A stretch of DNA of 64,000 nt from a bacterium (GTDB lineage Bacteria > Verrucomicrobiota > Verrucomicrobiia > Limisphaerales > RI-55): assembly GCA_016124235.1 (NCBI GenBank), contig WGOC01000003.1:85008-149007 (forward strand), in the 5' to 3' direction. Shown piece by piece: positions 8,328 through 17,222 of the stretch. The position numbers and the translations under genes are program-made. The first letter of the stretch is position 1. Each line of letters begins with the position of its first letter. The notes under the pieces were generated by a model. That model worked only from the letters and a program-made list of their open reading frames with translations, was not told the DNA's origin and searched no databases.

Positions 8328-8611
8328 TCATTCTCTGGCGCATTATTGAAGCTCTGTTAGGCATTCTGTGCTTTATCGCCTGGGTTTTGTGCATGATCGA
8401 TTGGGTGCGAGGCGGTTGCCGGGTGCCGAGGCTGGTTCATTATTTTGCATTTGGCTGTCTCGTGGCGGGTTGCATCATCACCGCAGTGGTTGTGCATATT
8501 GGCGGATTCACCATTGGCACCGTCGTTTCCTGCGCCCTGCTTCCTCCGGTTTTGGTTTATGTGCTCTGGCTTTGGGGTGGTGGACCGTGGGCCAGCGATC
8601 GCAAACAGTGA
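8324..8611 (+). CDS. Small membrane protein of unknown function
   Basis: A 95-residue protein with three likely membrane segments: residues 6-23 (IIEALLGILCFIAWVLCM), 38-58 (HYFAFGCLVAGCIITAVVVHI) and 64-85. It ends in a short charged tail (ASDRKQ). The start overlaps the preceding stop by ATGA, indicating coupled translation. No family is recognised. The membrane topology and coupling make it a credible gene despite the short length. Confidence 0.6.
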   Translation: MIILWRIIEALLGILCFIAWVLCMIDWVRGGCRVPRLVHYFAFGCLVAGCIITAVVVHIGGFTIGTVVSCALLPPVLVYVLWLWGGGPWASDRKQ

Positions 8612-8713
8612 GTTGGAAACGTCGTAGAAAATCGAATGACTGAATAATCATTTCACTCGCTCTTCGTCGCTCTCAACCGTTCCATCATCTCATGATTTCA
8701 AAGGCGGAATTAT

Positions 8714-9121
8714 ATGAAATGCGACTCGTGCCGCGAACGGGAGGCGACTGTTCACCAAACTTACATTGTTGGCGAGGCTGTGACACATATCAACTTGTGC
8801 GGCGTTTGTTTTGAAGCTTCTGCGCCCGCTAAGGCCTGCGATCTTCATACAGCGCTACAGATCGGGTGCCGGTATTGCGGCGGCAAACCATACACCGGTA
8901 ACAGTCATTCTTTTGGCGTGAATGGTTCTGTTGGGCTCAGCTTTACGTGCAAGGCGTGCGCGGACGAGTATTTCCGATTTTTGCGTCGGAAGGTGCCCGG
9001 ATTTGGCGAGCCGGACCCGACGCCCGAACAGATCGCCGAGATGGCGGGCCACGATATGACTTCAGTTTTGAGGGAAGCAGACGAGCACATGAAACAGTGG
9101 TCAGCGGAGCGCGAATCGTGA
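8714..9121 (+). CDS. Cysteine-rich zinc-ribbon protein (McsA-like N-terminus)
   Basis: A 135-residue protein with four CxxC pairs: CDSC at 4-7, CGVC near 29-32, CRYC near 53-56 and CKAC near 78-81. The pattern suggests two zinc ribbons, resembling the N-terminal half of protein-arginine kinase activator McsA-type proteins (UvrB/UvrC-motif proteins). The C-terminal 40 residues are a helical acidic segment (PTPEQIAEMAGHDMTSVLRE) and no full UVR motif is obvious. It is likely cytosolic. It is followed by a small membrane protein gene, so it may belong to the local group of small accessory genes. Confidence 0.65.
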   Translation: MKCDSCREREATVHQTYIVGEAVTHINLCGVCFEASAPAKACDLHTALQIGCRYCGGKPYTGNSHSFGVNGSVGLSFTCKACADEYFRFLRRKVPGFGEPDPTPEQIAEMAGHDMTSVLREADEHMKQWSAERES

Positions 9122-9167
9122 TGAAGATAACCGCCAAAACCGAGTGTTTGTTGGCGCGCGCCATCGT

Positions 9168-9506
9168 ATGACACGGAGTGACTTACCAATTTGGCGATTT
9201 GTTGGGACGGTTTGCGCTGTTGCCGTCGCGGAATGGCTTCTCTTTGAACTGCTACGAGCGCCGTATCGTCCGCCGGAGGACATGACGACATTTTTGGGCA
9301 CGGAGAAGTACGCGGTCATTGCATGTATGTTGGTTCTGGCGCTCGGCGGTTTAGGTCTGATCGTAAGGTGGGCCAAGCGTTCCGCCTGGACGAGGCGCGA
9401 TGTCGCTGTCATTGCGCTGTTGTTCATGGTTTTGATGGGAACTGGTATTTACGTCGTCATCCATCCGAGTTGGCCGGTGACGCCACTCAAATGGATTTTG
9501 AATTGA
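9168..9506 (+). CDS. Small membrane protein of unknown function
   Basis: The protein has 112 residues from the ATG at 9168; an in-frame GTG at 9144 would add eight residues. Three hydrophobic segments are visible: [37 protein letters not shown] and [21 protein letters not shown], with basic residues between the second and third that suggest a cytoplasmic loop. No family is recognised. It lies 46 nt after the zinc-ribbon gene and about 100 nt before thiG. Confidence 0.55.
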   Translation: MTRSDLPIWRFVGTVCAVAVAEWLLFELLRAPYRPPEDMTTFLGTEKYAVIACMLVLALGGLGLIVRWAKRSAWTRRDVAVIALLFMVLMGTGIYVVIHPSWPVTPLKWILN

Positions 9507-9612
9507 GGTCGGTCGATTCGCTAGCCCAGTCAATTGGCAACGCAAACATAACGACGTGGTTTCCGCCATCTCCCCCGTTGACCCTCCGGCCTTTCCCGGC
9601 CAAGCTGCCCGG

Positions 9613-10395
9613 GTGAGTCAATCGCTCGTCATTGCTGGTCGTGAGTTTTGCTCCCGTTTGCTCGTGGGCACCGGCAAATTTTCGTCGCCCGAGGCCATGC
9701 GCGATGCGCTGGCAGCAAGCGGAACGCAGATCGTGACAGTCGCCCTGCGGCGAGCTGATTTGTCCGGCAAGAAGGATCCGTTCGCGAACATTTTGGAATT
9801 CATCGATCCGGACAAATATCTCCTGCTGCCCAACACCAGCGGCGCGATGAACGCCGAGGAAGCCGTCCGGCTCGCGCGCCTTGCCGTGGCTGCTGGTCTG
9901 CCCAAATGGGTGAAGCTTGAAATCCATCCCGATCCGCGTTATCTGCTGCCCGATCCGGTCGAAACGCTGAAAGCCGCCGAAACTTTGGTGAAGGAAGAAT
10001 TCGTCGTGCTCCCGTACATCAATGCGGATCCCGTGCTCGCCAAACGGTTGCAGGAAGTCGGTACCGCCACGGTGATGCCGCTTGGTTCGCCGATCGGTTC
10101 CAATCGCGGGATTCAGACTCGCGACCAGATTCGAATCATCATCGAACAGGCCATGGTGCCGGTAGTGGTTGATGCTGGAATCGGGGTTCCGAGTCATGCC
10201 GCCGAAGCGATGGAACTGGGTGCCGATGCCGTGCTCGTCAACACGGCGATCGCCGTGTCGAGTGATCCCAATCGAATCGCCGTCGCGTTTAAACAAGCCG
10301 TCGAGGCGGGACGCACTGCGTTTGAACTCGGCCTGGCGGAACAGCATATTGAAGCCAGCGCCACCAGCCCGTTAACGGCTTTTCTGGATGCCTGA
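9613..10395 (+). CDS. thiG: Thiazole synthase
   Basis: ThiG condenses 1-deoxy-D-xylulose 5-phosphate, dehydroglycine and the ThiS thiocarboxylate to the thiazole phosphate of thiamine. From the GTG at 9613 the protein is 260 residues, the usual family length; an upstream GTG at 9556 would add 19 Pro-rich residues. Visible family features are [19 protein letters not shown], the Schiff-base lysine in WVKLEIHPD, and phosphate-binding glycine loops [12 protein letters not shown] and [13 protein letters not shown]. The C-terminus ATSPLTAFL matches the family. No thiS, thiF, thiH or thiO lies nearby, so the pathway partners are elsewhere. Confidence 0.93.
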   Translation: MSQSLVIAGREFCSRLLVGTGKFSSPEAMRDALAASGTQIVTVALRRADLSGKKDPFANILEFIDPDKYLLLPNTSGAMNAEEAVRLARLAVAAGLPKWVKLEIHPDPRYLLPDPVETLKAAETLVKEEFVVLPYINADPVLAKRLQEVGTATVMPLGSPIGSNRGIQTRDQIRIIIEQAMVPVVVDAGIGVPSHAAEAMELGADAVLVNTAIAVSSDPNRIAVAFKQAVEAGRTAFELGLAEQHIEASATSPLTAFLDA

Positions 10396-10418
10396 ACGGG
10401 AGAGTTTCCAAATTTGAA

Positions 10419-11438
10419 ATGAATCAAAATTCGCTTCCGATCGCGCGCGTGCGCGAATTGCTTGCCGAAGGATCGCGCCAGCAGATTCTCGTGCTGGGCG
10501 ACATCATGCTCGACTGGTTTATCTGGGGTCGGGTGGATCGCATTTCTCCCGAAGCGCCCGTACCCGTCGTGGAGTTTCAACATGAAAACTTCATGCCGGG
10601 TGGTGCGGCCAACGTGGCGCGCAACCTTGCCGTGCTGAAAAATCCCGTGAGCATGGTGGCACCGATTGGGCGCGATAGTTATGGGCAAAAACTGAAGTCA
10701 TTGCTGGAGTCGGAACGCGTGAACTGTCGTGGTTTATTTGCCCAATCCAAACGTCCCACCAGCATCAAGACTCGAATCGTTGCACATCAACAACAGGTAG
10801 TACGCGTGGATCGCGAGGAACGCGAAGCGATCGATGACGCCACGGTGAAGCGAATTCTGGGAGTTGTTGAAAAGCAGATCACGCGGACGGCGGCCATCAT
10901 TTTGGGTGACTACGGCAAGGGCGGCGTGACTCAACCGCTGCTTGATGGCCTCAAGAAGATTTGTCACCAGCATGGCGTCTGGATCAGCCTGGATCCCAAA
11001 CCGGTGCACAAGGTGGATATCTCCGGGCTCTCGTTGATTACGCCGAATCGCAAGGAAGCCTTCGAATTGGCCGGTGTCGAAGATGGGCGCAAAGGAGTAC
11101 ATCCGCTCGAAGACAAAGGCTTGATGTTGGTTGCACGCACGTTGCAACGAAAGCTCAAGCCGGCGTTGATGCTCATCACCCTCGGTGACCAGGGAATGTT
11201 GTTGTGTCATCCTGGCGAAAAGCCGTTTCACGTTCCAACCACCGCGCAGGAAGTTTTTGATGTCTCCGGTGCGGGCGACACGGTGATCGCGTCGTTCACC
11301 TTGGCGATCGCGGCGGGGGCGTCCCCAGTTGAAGCCGCGATCTTTTCCAATCACGCGGCTGGCGTGGTGGTTGGCAAAGTGGGTACGGCAACCTGCACTT
11401 CGAAGGAGCTTCTCGCCAGCTTCCAACGCGATCATTGA
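10419..11438 (+). CDS. rfaE1: D-glycero-beta-D-manno-heptose-7-phosphate kinase (PfkB family)
   Basis: A 339-residue PfkB/ribokinase-family sugar kinase. The N-terminal ILVLGDIMLDWFIWGRVDRI and EAPVPVVEF are characteristic of the RfaE domain I/HldE kinase half, which phosphorylates heptose-7-phosphate at C1 for ADP-heptose and LPS inner-core synthesis. Glycine-rich MPGGAANVARNLA and the PfkB signature DVSGAGDTVIASFTLA (catalytic Asp in GAGDT) are present. The nucleotidyltransferase half found in fused HldE is absent, so another gene must supply it. It follows thiG by 23 nt and precedes the MFS transporter by 26 nt. Confidence 0.87.
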   Translation: MNQNSLPIARVRELLAEGSRQQILVLGDIMLDWFIWGRVDRISPEAPVPVVEFQHENFMPGGAANVARNLAVLKNPVSMVAPIGRDSYGQKLKSLLESERVNCRGLFAQSKRPTSIKTRIVAHQQQVVRVDREEREAIDDATVKRILGVVEKQITRTAAIILGDYGKGGVTQPLLDGLKKICHQHGVWISLDPKPVHKVDISGLSLITPNRKEAFELAGVEDGRKGVHPLEDKGLMLVARTLQRKLKPALMLITLGDQGMLLCHPGEKPFHVPTTAQEVFDVSGAGDTVIASFTLAIAAGASPVEAAIFSNHAAGVVVGKVGTATCTSKELLASFQRDH

Positions 11439-11464
11439 CCGCGATCTGATCTTTTGCCGAAACG

Positions 11465-12712
11465 ATGGATGCCTCCGCCAAACCAGTTGTCCGATACGGG
11501 CCACAACTGGCATTGCTGGCGGCGTTTCTCGGCTGGATGTTTGACGGCTTTGAGATGGGCTTGTTTCCGATTGTTGGACGGCCTGCTTTACTCGACATGC
11601 TGGGGCGTACAGCCGGCGATTCGGCGGTCGGCGTATGGATGGGTTATATCACCGCCGCGTTTCTTTTGGGTGCGGCGGCTGGTGGTTTCATTTTTGGCTG
11701 GCTGGGCGATCGGATCGGGCGCGTGCGCGCAATGACCGCGAGCATTCTCTGTTACTCGTTGTTCACGGGACTCGGCTATTTCGCAAAAGAGCCCTGGCAT
11801 CTCGGAGTGTTTCGCTTCGTTGCCGCGTTGGGAATGGGTGGAGAATGGTCGCTCGGCGTGGCGCTGGTGATGGAGTGCTGGCCGGAGAAGTGGCGGCCCG
11901 TGCTGGCCGGCGTGATTGGCGCGGCGGCGAATGTCGGTTTTTTTCTTGTGGGCTACATCGGAAAAGTGATCACGGTCACTTCTCAAAACTGGCGCAACAT
12001 GTGGCTGGTTGGTGTGTTGCCGGCGTTGCTGGTTTTTCTGATTCGCCTCTGGGTGCCGGAATCCAAACGCTGGCAGGAGGCGGTGCGACGCGAGCCCGGC
12101 CGGCCATTGCGTGACATTTTTGTCGATGGTCGCTGGCGCAACACTTTGCTGGCCATTGCCTTCGCCTCGATCGCGTTGGTCGGCACCTGGGGTTCCGTTC
12201 AATGGATTCCGCTGTGGGTCGACAAGTTGACTGGTGGAAAACTGCCGGACGCGAAGGCCAACGCGCAGATGTTTTCCGCGCTGGGTGCGATCATCGGCTG
12301 CCTGCTCGGGCCGGTTGTTGGTGGGCGAGTTGGGCGGCGGTTCGCGTTCTTTCTCCTTTGCCTGGGCTCTTTGCTGACATGTGGATTTTTGTTTCGTGGC
12401 GGCCTGGTTTATGGTTTGGCGTTTCAAATCAATGTCTTGTTTGTCGGTGCGTTTACCGCCGCGTTCTATGGTTGGTTTCCGTTGTACCTGCCGGAATTAT
12501 TTCCGACGCGCATGCGGGCGACTGGTCAGGGTGTTTGTTACAACAGCGGTCGAGTAATCGCGGCGATCGGGGCCGTGGCCGGAGGGCAACTGGTCAATTA
12601 TTTTGGTGGTGACTACGCCCGGATGGGCGCGGTCGTGACCTTGGTTTACCTGGCCGGTTTGTTTTTGATCTGGCTGGCGCCCGAGACCGGCGATAAACCT
12701 CTGCCGGATTGA
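11465..12712 (+). CDS. MFS transporter, sugar/organic acid porter-like
   Basis: A 415-residue inner-membrane transporter with about 12 membrane segments. The MFS motif A-like loop between TM2 and TM3 is GWLGDRIGRVRAM, and the repeat in the second half reads GPVVGGRVGRRFAF. An N-terminal WMFDGFEMG motif after TM1 and the LPELFPTRMRATGQG motif near TM10-11 are typical of the sialate/aromatic acid:H+ symporter and sugar porter subfamilies. The substrate cannot be fixed from sequence alone. It lies between the heptose kinase and panB with tight spacing, suggesting co-transcription only. Confidence 0.82.
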   Translation: MDASAKPVVRYGPQLALLAAFLGWMFDGFEMGLFPIVGRPALLDMLGRTAGDSAVGVWMGYITAAFLLGAAAGGFIFGWLGDRIGRVRAMTASILCYSLFTGLGYFAKEPWHLGVFRFVAALGMGGEWSLGVALVMECWPEKWRPVLAGVIGAAANVGFFLVGYIGKVITVTSQNWRNMWLVGVLPALLVFLIRLWVPESKRWQEAVRREPGRPLRDIFVDGRWRNTLLAIAFASIALVGTWGSVQWIPLWVDKLTGGKLPDAKANAQMFSALGAIIGCLLGPVVGGRVGRRFAFFLLCLGSLLTCGFLFRGGLVYGLAFQINVLFVGAFTAAFYGWFPLYLPELFPTRMRATGQGVCYNSGRVIAAIGAVAGGQLVNYFGGDYARMGAVVTLVYLAGLFLIWLAPETGDKPLPD

Positions 12713-12731
12713 TTTGAATCACCGAAAGTTG

Positions 12732-13505
12732 ATGTCTTCAGCCACGCCCAACAAATTGACCGCCGCCGACATTCGCCAAATGAAAGGGCGAACCAAGGTG
12801 GCTGCGCTCACGGCCTATGATTATCCGTGGGCGAAGCTCCTCGATGAAGCGGGGGTGCCGTTGATTCTCGTGGGTGATACGGTGGGAATGGTCGTGCTGG
12901 GTTACCCCGACACGACGCACGTGACGATGGATGAGATGATTCATCACGTAAAAGCCGTGGCGCGGGCGAAGGTTCGCTCGTTACTGGTCGCCGATTTGCC
13001 TTACCGGAGTTACGAAACGCTACAGGACGCGTTAACCAATGCGCGTCGACTGGTCGACGCCGGAGCGGAAGCTGTGAAGGCGGAAGGCGGTCGAGAAATT
13101 GGCGCGCAAGTCAAAGCCATCACCGATGCGGGTATCCCATTTCTGGGTCATCTGGGAATGCTGCCGCAACACATTGTCGAGGAGGGTGGCAAGTATCGGA
13201 TCAAGGGGCGGACCGAGGAGCAGCACGTGGCGTTGCTTGCGGACGCCCGCGCGTTGGTGGATGCCGGTGCGTTTGCTGTGGTGCTCGAGTGTGTGACACC
13301 GCCGGTTGCAAAAGAAATCTCGGAACTCATTCCGATCCCAACGATCGGAATTGGCTCCGGACCGGATTGCGATGGCCAGATTCTGGTGACCCACGATTTG
13401 ATTGGCGCGTTCCCCTGGTTTACGCCGAAGTTCGTGACGCCGCGACTGCAGACCGGCGAAGCGATGCGGCAGGCCGTTCGCCAATGGATGGAAGGATTGA
13501 AATGA
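12732..13505 (+). CDS. panB: 3-methyl-2-oxobutanoate hydroxymethyltransferase
   Basis: PanB makes ketopantoate from 2-oxoisovalerate and methylene-tetrahydrofolate, the first committed step of pantothenate and CoA synthesis. From ATG 12732 the protein is 257 residues (a TTG at 12714 would add six). Signature regions are ALTAYDYPWAKLLDEAGV, the metal and substrate site LVGDTVGMVVLGYPDT, VKAEGG, the PFLGHLGMLPQ loop and IGIGSGPDCDGQILV. The stop overlaps the moaC start by ATGA, a coupled arrangement between two unrelated cofactor pathways. panC and panD are not nearby. Confidence 0.95.
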   Translation: MSSATPNKLTAADIRQMKGRTKVAALTAYDYPWAKLLDEAGVPLILVGDTVGMVVLGYPDTTHVTMDEMIHHVKAVARAKVRSLLVADLPYRSYETLQDALTNARRLVDAGAEAVKAEGGREIGAQVKAITDAGIPFLGHLGMLPQHIVEEGGKYRIKGRTEEQHVALLADARALVDAGAFAVVLECVTPPVAKEISELIPIPTIGIGSGPDCDGQILVTHDLIGAFPWFTPKFVTPRLQTGEAMRQAVRQWMEGLK

Positions 13506-13969
13506 CGCGGAAACTTTCTCACGTCGACGCTCGCGGAGAGGCCAGCATGGTGGATGTTTCCGCCAAGCCCATCATGCGCCGTGAAGCGGTCGCGCGCGGA
13601 GAAATCCGGCTTGCGCGCAAAACGATTCGATTGATTGAGGCAAACCAAGTGGCCAAGGGCAATGTATTGGCAACGGCACGTATCGCCGGAATTCAAGCGG
13701 CCAAACGCTGTGGCGAATTGATCCCGCTTTGTCATCCGCTGCCGATTACTCATGCCGAAGTGACGTTTGAAATTCCGAAGACGCGCGATCGGATCGTGAT
13801 CACCGCGTCGGCCAAGATCGCCGCGCAGACTGGGATCGAGATGGAAGCATTGACAGCGGTATCGGCGGCCGCGTTGACGATCTACGACATGTGCAAGGCC
13901 GTGGACAAAAAAATGCGCATTGGGAACATCCGACTGGTTTCGAAAACCAAGGAGAGGGTGGCTGGTTGA
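13502..13969 (+). CDS. moaC: Cyclic pyranopterin monophosphate synthase accessory protein MoaC
   Basis: MoaC rearranges the MoaA product into cyclic pyranopterin monophosphate in molybdenum cofactor synthesis. The ATG at 13502 lies inside the panB stop (ATGA) and gives 155 residues, the normal size; the frame is open further upstream but that part lies within panB. Family signatures are LSHVDARGEASMVDVS, the ELIPLCHPLPI motif and GIEMEALTAVSAAALTIYDMCKA. Another molybdenum cofactor gene, moeA, lies far away in the window, so the pathway genes are scattered. Confidence 0.95.
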   Translation: MTRKLSHVDARGEASMVDVSAKPIMRREAVARGEIRLARKTIRLIEANQVAKGNVLATARIAGIQAAKRCGELIPLCHPLPITHAEVTFEIPKTRDRIVITASAKIAAQTGIEMEALTAVSAAALTIYDMCKAVDKKMRIGNIRLVSKTKERVAG

Positions 13970-13992
13970 GCGTCTCCGGAGTTGCTGCTCCC

Positions 13993-14008
13993 TCCCGCGA
14001 TTGCGGGA
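13993..14008. repeat. Short REP-like hairpin TCCCGC-GATT-GCGGGA
   Basis: A perfect 6-bp stem with a 4-nt loop lies 24 nt after moaC. A hairpin with the same stem and loop GTTT lies at 17165-17180, just after the histidine kinase, so copies flank that gene. The rest of the gap 13970-14188 shows no other feature. It could act as a transcript-stabilising or attenuating hairpin; no T-run follows, so it is not a classical terminator. Confidence 0.5.
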
Positions 14009-14188
14009 CTGGTTGGTTCGGTCGGCGTTTGCCAACGTTGTGGATCGAGTACGGCGGAAACGGGTCCTCCGGTGGTGCTCTTCGAAGAATAAACAAATCA
14101 ATGACGAGAATGAAGAATCGAACTTCGTACAGGCCTGGTCTGGCTATGGTTGCGATTCGGTTTCGATTTGGCATTCGGGGGTGACGCA

Positions 14189-17155
14189 ATGACGGAGTTT
14201 CCCACGACGCGGCGGTTGTCTCGATGGTTCGCCGGCGTCGTGTTTGTTGTGCAGATCGGGTTGGCGGCGACAAATGCGCGTGCGGTCAACCAGCCGTACG
14301 TGGTGCGCCATTGGGGAATTGATGATGGTTTGCCGCCGGGCCCGGGTGGCGCTTTGTTGCAGTCCCGAGACGGCCACATTTGGTTGGGAACCGAGGAAGG
14401 ACTGGCGCGATTCAATGGCACCGATTTCACGGTTTTCGATTCGTTCAACACACCGGAGTTGAAGAGCAACCAGATCTTTGTGCTCTTCGAGGATCGCGAC
14501 GGGAACATCTGGATCGGCAACGGCTCGGAAGGCTTGCTGCGTTTGAAGGATGGAGTTTTCAAACGATTTGGGCCCGAGTCCGGATTGAAGAACGGTTCCA
14601 TCTCCGCGATTCAACAGGACACGGAAGGCACGTTGTGGGTTGGAACGGACGGCGGTGGGCTTTACCGCTTGGTCGGTGAGATTTTTCAACCAGTGACGTT
14701 TACTGAACCGGCCAACAGTCCGTTCGTCGTGTCAATTGCCAGCACTCCGGACGAGGCGATTTGGGTCGCCTACAAAAATGGCGTACGGCGAATTAGCCAC
14801 AACGGGAATGAATTCTTCGGAACCAACGTGTTCAAGACGGCGACCATCTATACCGTGTGCAGCGATACCAGAGGCAAAGTTTGGGTGGGCGGTGTGGGGA
14901 TGTTGGCCGAGCAAATGAATGGCAGCTTTACTCGGCACCACTGGGAACAATCCTGGGGCGATGTCATGATGATCAAGAGCGTGCCCGATGGGAGCCTCTG
15001 GATTGGTACCTCCCACGGACTCGTGCATCTGAACGGAGACGAGGGAAAACTGTACACATCGGCGGACGGTCTGGCGGGCAACATGATCAACGAACTGATG
15101 GTCGATCGCGAAGGAAGTGTTTGGATGATCGAAAATGGAAGCGGGATCGATCAAATGAAGCCTTCGCGCTTCGAAACGCTGGGCACCGCGCAGGGCCTGA
15201 GTCACCCGACGGTAACTTCGATCATGGAGGATTCCGCCGGCGGCATGTGGTTGGCGACCGAGGATGGGCTCAACCATTTTGCCGACGGCACCAACACGAT
15301 CTATCGCACCGGTCAAGGGCTTTCCTGGAACATGATTTTCACGGTCGTTGAAGATCACGACGGTGCGATATGGACTGGCAGTTGGCGGGGATTAAATCGT
15401 CTCGAAAACGGAAAGATCACCGTCTTCAAGAAGAGCCTCGATTATCCGAGTTGGACGACCTGGTGTTCGTATCGCGACCCGGATGGGACTTTGTATTTCG
15501 GCACACCTTCCGGTCTCATTTCGCGCAAAGGTGACCAATTTCACACTTGGAATCACCAAAACTCGGGGCTGTCACACGATGATGTGCGGTGCGTTTTGCG
15601 AGACCACAAAGGCCGGTTGTGGGTGGGGACGTCCTATGGATTGAACCGGCTCGAAGGGGCTCATTTTGTGAATTACTTCGACGCGGGGTCGGACCAATCG
15701 ATGAACGTTGTGCTCGCGCTGCACGAGGATGTCGACGGTGGTATTTGGATCGGAACGCAGGGCAAGGGCCTTTTTCTTTTTAAGGATAATCACCTAACGC
15801 GCCTCACCACCGCTGACGGGCTGTACGACAATTTGATTTTCACGATCCTGGAGGATAACGAAGGTTTTTTTTGGCTCACGAGTAATCGCGGGCTGTTTCG
15901 CGTGAGCCGCCAGGAATTGGAGGATGTGGCTCTTGGGAAAAGTAAGCGCGTGGTCGGTCGTGTCTTTACGAAGGCGGATGGGCTGCCGACGCCGGAATTC
16001 AACGGCACGGTGCAACCTGTCGGATGGAAATGTCGCGACGGACGCCTCTGGTTCGCGTCCACGGCCGGAGCCGTCATTGTTTCACCGGAAAATTTGTTCA
16101 CGAACAAAGTGCCGCCGGCGGTGAGCATCGAAACCGTGGAGTTGGATGGCAAAACACTCGTTCATCAACATCGCGAAAGCTTGGTCGTGCCACCCGGAAC
16201 TGAACGCATCGCCTTTAAATACGCGGTGTTGAGTTACATATCGCCGGGAGCGTTGCGTTCAAGATACCGATTGGAAGGCTTTGACAAGACGTGGCAAACC
16301 AACGCCGCGATGCACGAGGCGCAGTACACTCGCCTGAAGCCCGGCACCTACCGATTTCAAGTTGCGGCTGCAAATGGAGACGGTGTGTGGAACGAAACCG
16401 GGACGTCGCTGGGAATCATCGTTCAACCGTTTTTTTGGGAGATGGGATGGTTCCAGGCGATGGCGGGCTTGCTGGGTTTGGGCATGATTGTTTTGGCGGT
16501 GCACGGATGGTCGACCCGGAGCCATCGCCTGCAGTTGGAAGCACTCGAGCGCAAGCACGCCTTGGAAAGCGAACGCACACGGATTTCGAGTGATCTTCAC
16601 GACGACGTCGGCAGCAATTTGGGAAGCATTTCCCTGCTCAGTCGAGAAGCGCAACGGCGCGCCAATGAGCCGGTCGCAGAGGATCTCGTGGAGATTGCCA
16701 GGTTGGCGCAGGAGACATCTGATTCCATGCGGGACATTGTTTGGTTTATCAATCCGAACGAGGACACCGTGGAAAAAATGTCACTCCGGATGAAGGACAC
16801 CGCGGCGGGCCTGCTTGGCGGCGTCCACTTTGAATTTGAGTCACCGGAGTTGGCCGAAGGCGTTTCGCTGAGCCCGCAATTCAAGCGTCAGTTCTTTTTG
16901 ATCTTCAAGGAGAGCCTCCACAACATCAGCAAACACGCGCGGGCCTCCGAAGTGACCATTCGACTGCAAGTCAAACCAGGCCTGCTGGAGCTCGAAGTGC
17001 AGGATAACGGAGTCGGGTTTCAAGAATCCGAAGCAAAACTGGGGCACGGATTGACCAGCATGCGCCGCCGGGCTGCGGATCAGAAATGGCGGTTGGACAT
17101 CGCCAGCAAGCCCGGGTCAGGCACGCGGATTCACCTTTCGGCGGTCCTTGAATGA
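14189..17155 (+). CDS. Two-component sensor histidine kinase with periplasmic propeller domains
   Basis: A 988-residue sensor. The ATG at 14189 gives a signal peptide (RWFAGVVFVVQIGLAATNARA); a TTG at 14150 would extend it without benefit. Repeated two-component-regulator propeller blades (GxIWxGTxxGL-type, for example HIWLGTEEGLARF and GNIWIGNGSEGLLR) span about residues 35-640, then a Y_Y_Y-type domain (about 674-737) and a membrane segment (about 753-774). The cytoplasmic kinase is of the NarX/DegS type: HisKA_3 with phosphoacceptor His804 in SDLHDDVGSNLG, then an HATPase with N box (ESLHNISKHA), DNGVGF and GHGLTSMRRRA. It pairs with the NarL-type regulator downstream. The ligand is unknown but likely extracellular. 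Confidence 0.92.
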   Translation: MTEFPTTRRLSRWFAGVVFVVQIGLAATNARAVNQPYVVRHWGIDDGLPPGPGGALLQSRDGHIWLGTEEGLARFNGTDFTVFDSFNTPELKSNQIFVLFEDRDGNIWIGNGSEGLLRLKDGVFKRFGPESGLKNGSISAIQQDTEGTLWVGTDGGGLYRLVGEIFQPVTFTEPANSPFVVSIASTPDEAIWVAYKNGVRRISHNGNEFFGTNVFKTATIYTVCSDTRGKVWVGGVGMLAEQMNGSFTRHHWEQSWGDVMMIKSVPDGSLWIGTSHGLVHLNGDEGKLYTSADGLAGNMINELMVDREGSVWMIENGSGIDQMKPSRFETLGTAQGLSHPTVTSIMEDSAGGMWLATEDGLNHFADGTNTIYRTGQGLSWNMIFTVVEDHDGAIWTGSWRGLNRLENGKITVFKKSLDYPSWTTWCSYRDPDGTLYFGTPSGLISRKGDQFHTWNHQNSGLSHDDVRCVLRDHKGRLWVGTSYGLNRLEGAHFVNYFDAGSDQSMNVVLALHEDVDGGIWIGTQGKGLFLFKDNHLTRLTTADGLYDNLIFTILEDNEGFFWLTSNRGLFRVSRQELEDVALGKSKRVVGRVFTKADGLPTPEFNGTVQPVGWKCRDGRLWFASTAGAVIVSPENLFTNKVPPAVSIETVELDGKTLVHQHRESLVVPPGTERIAFKYAVLSYISPGALRSRYRLEGFDKTWQTNAAMHEAQYTRLKPGTYRFQVAAANGDGVWNETGTSLGIIVQPFFWEMGWFQAMAGLLGLGMIVLAVHGWSTRSHRLQLEALERKHALESERTRISSDLHDDVGSNLGSISLLSREAQRRANEPVAEDLVEIARLAQETSDSMRDIVWFINPNEDTVEKMSLRMKDTAAGLLGGVHFEFESPELAEGVSLSPQFKRQFFLIFKESLHNISKHARASEVTIRLQVKPGLLELEVQDNGVGFQESEAKLGHGLTSMRRRAADQKWRLDIASKPGSGTRIHLSAVLE

Positions 17156-17160
17156 AGAAC

Positions 17161-17190
17161 CCGGTCCCGCGTTTGCGGGATGACGACCGG
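17161..17190. repeat. Hairpin between kinase and regulator genes
   Basis: CCGGTC (17161-17166) pairs with GACCGG (17185-17190), enclosing the perfect stem TCCCGC-GTTT-GCGGGA (17165-17180). It starts 6 nt after the kinase stop and lies 33 nt before the regulator start. The inner stem is the same as at 13993-14008. It probably modulates relative expression or mRNA stability of the two genes. Confidence 0.6.
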
Positions 17191-17222
17191 CCTCACTTCA
17201 GGATACTTTGTCGGCAACAAAA

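Noticed and set aside
9487..12427. Minus-strand frames of 280 or so codons opposite thiG and the MFS transporter
   Set aside because: They mirror well-conserved plus-strand genes and have Arg/His/Gln-rich compositions typical of antisense frames.
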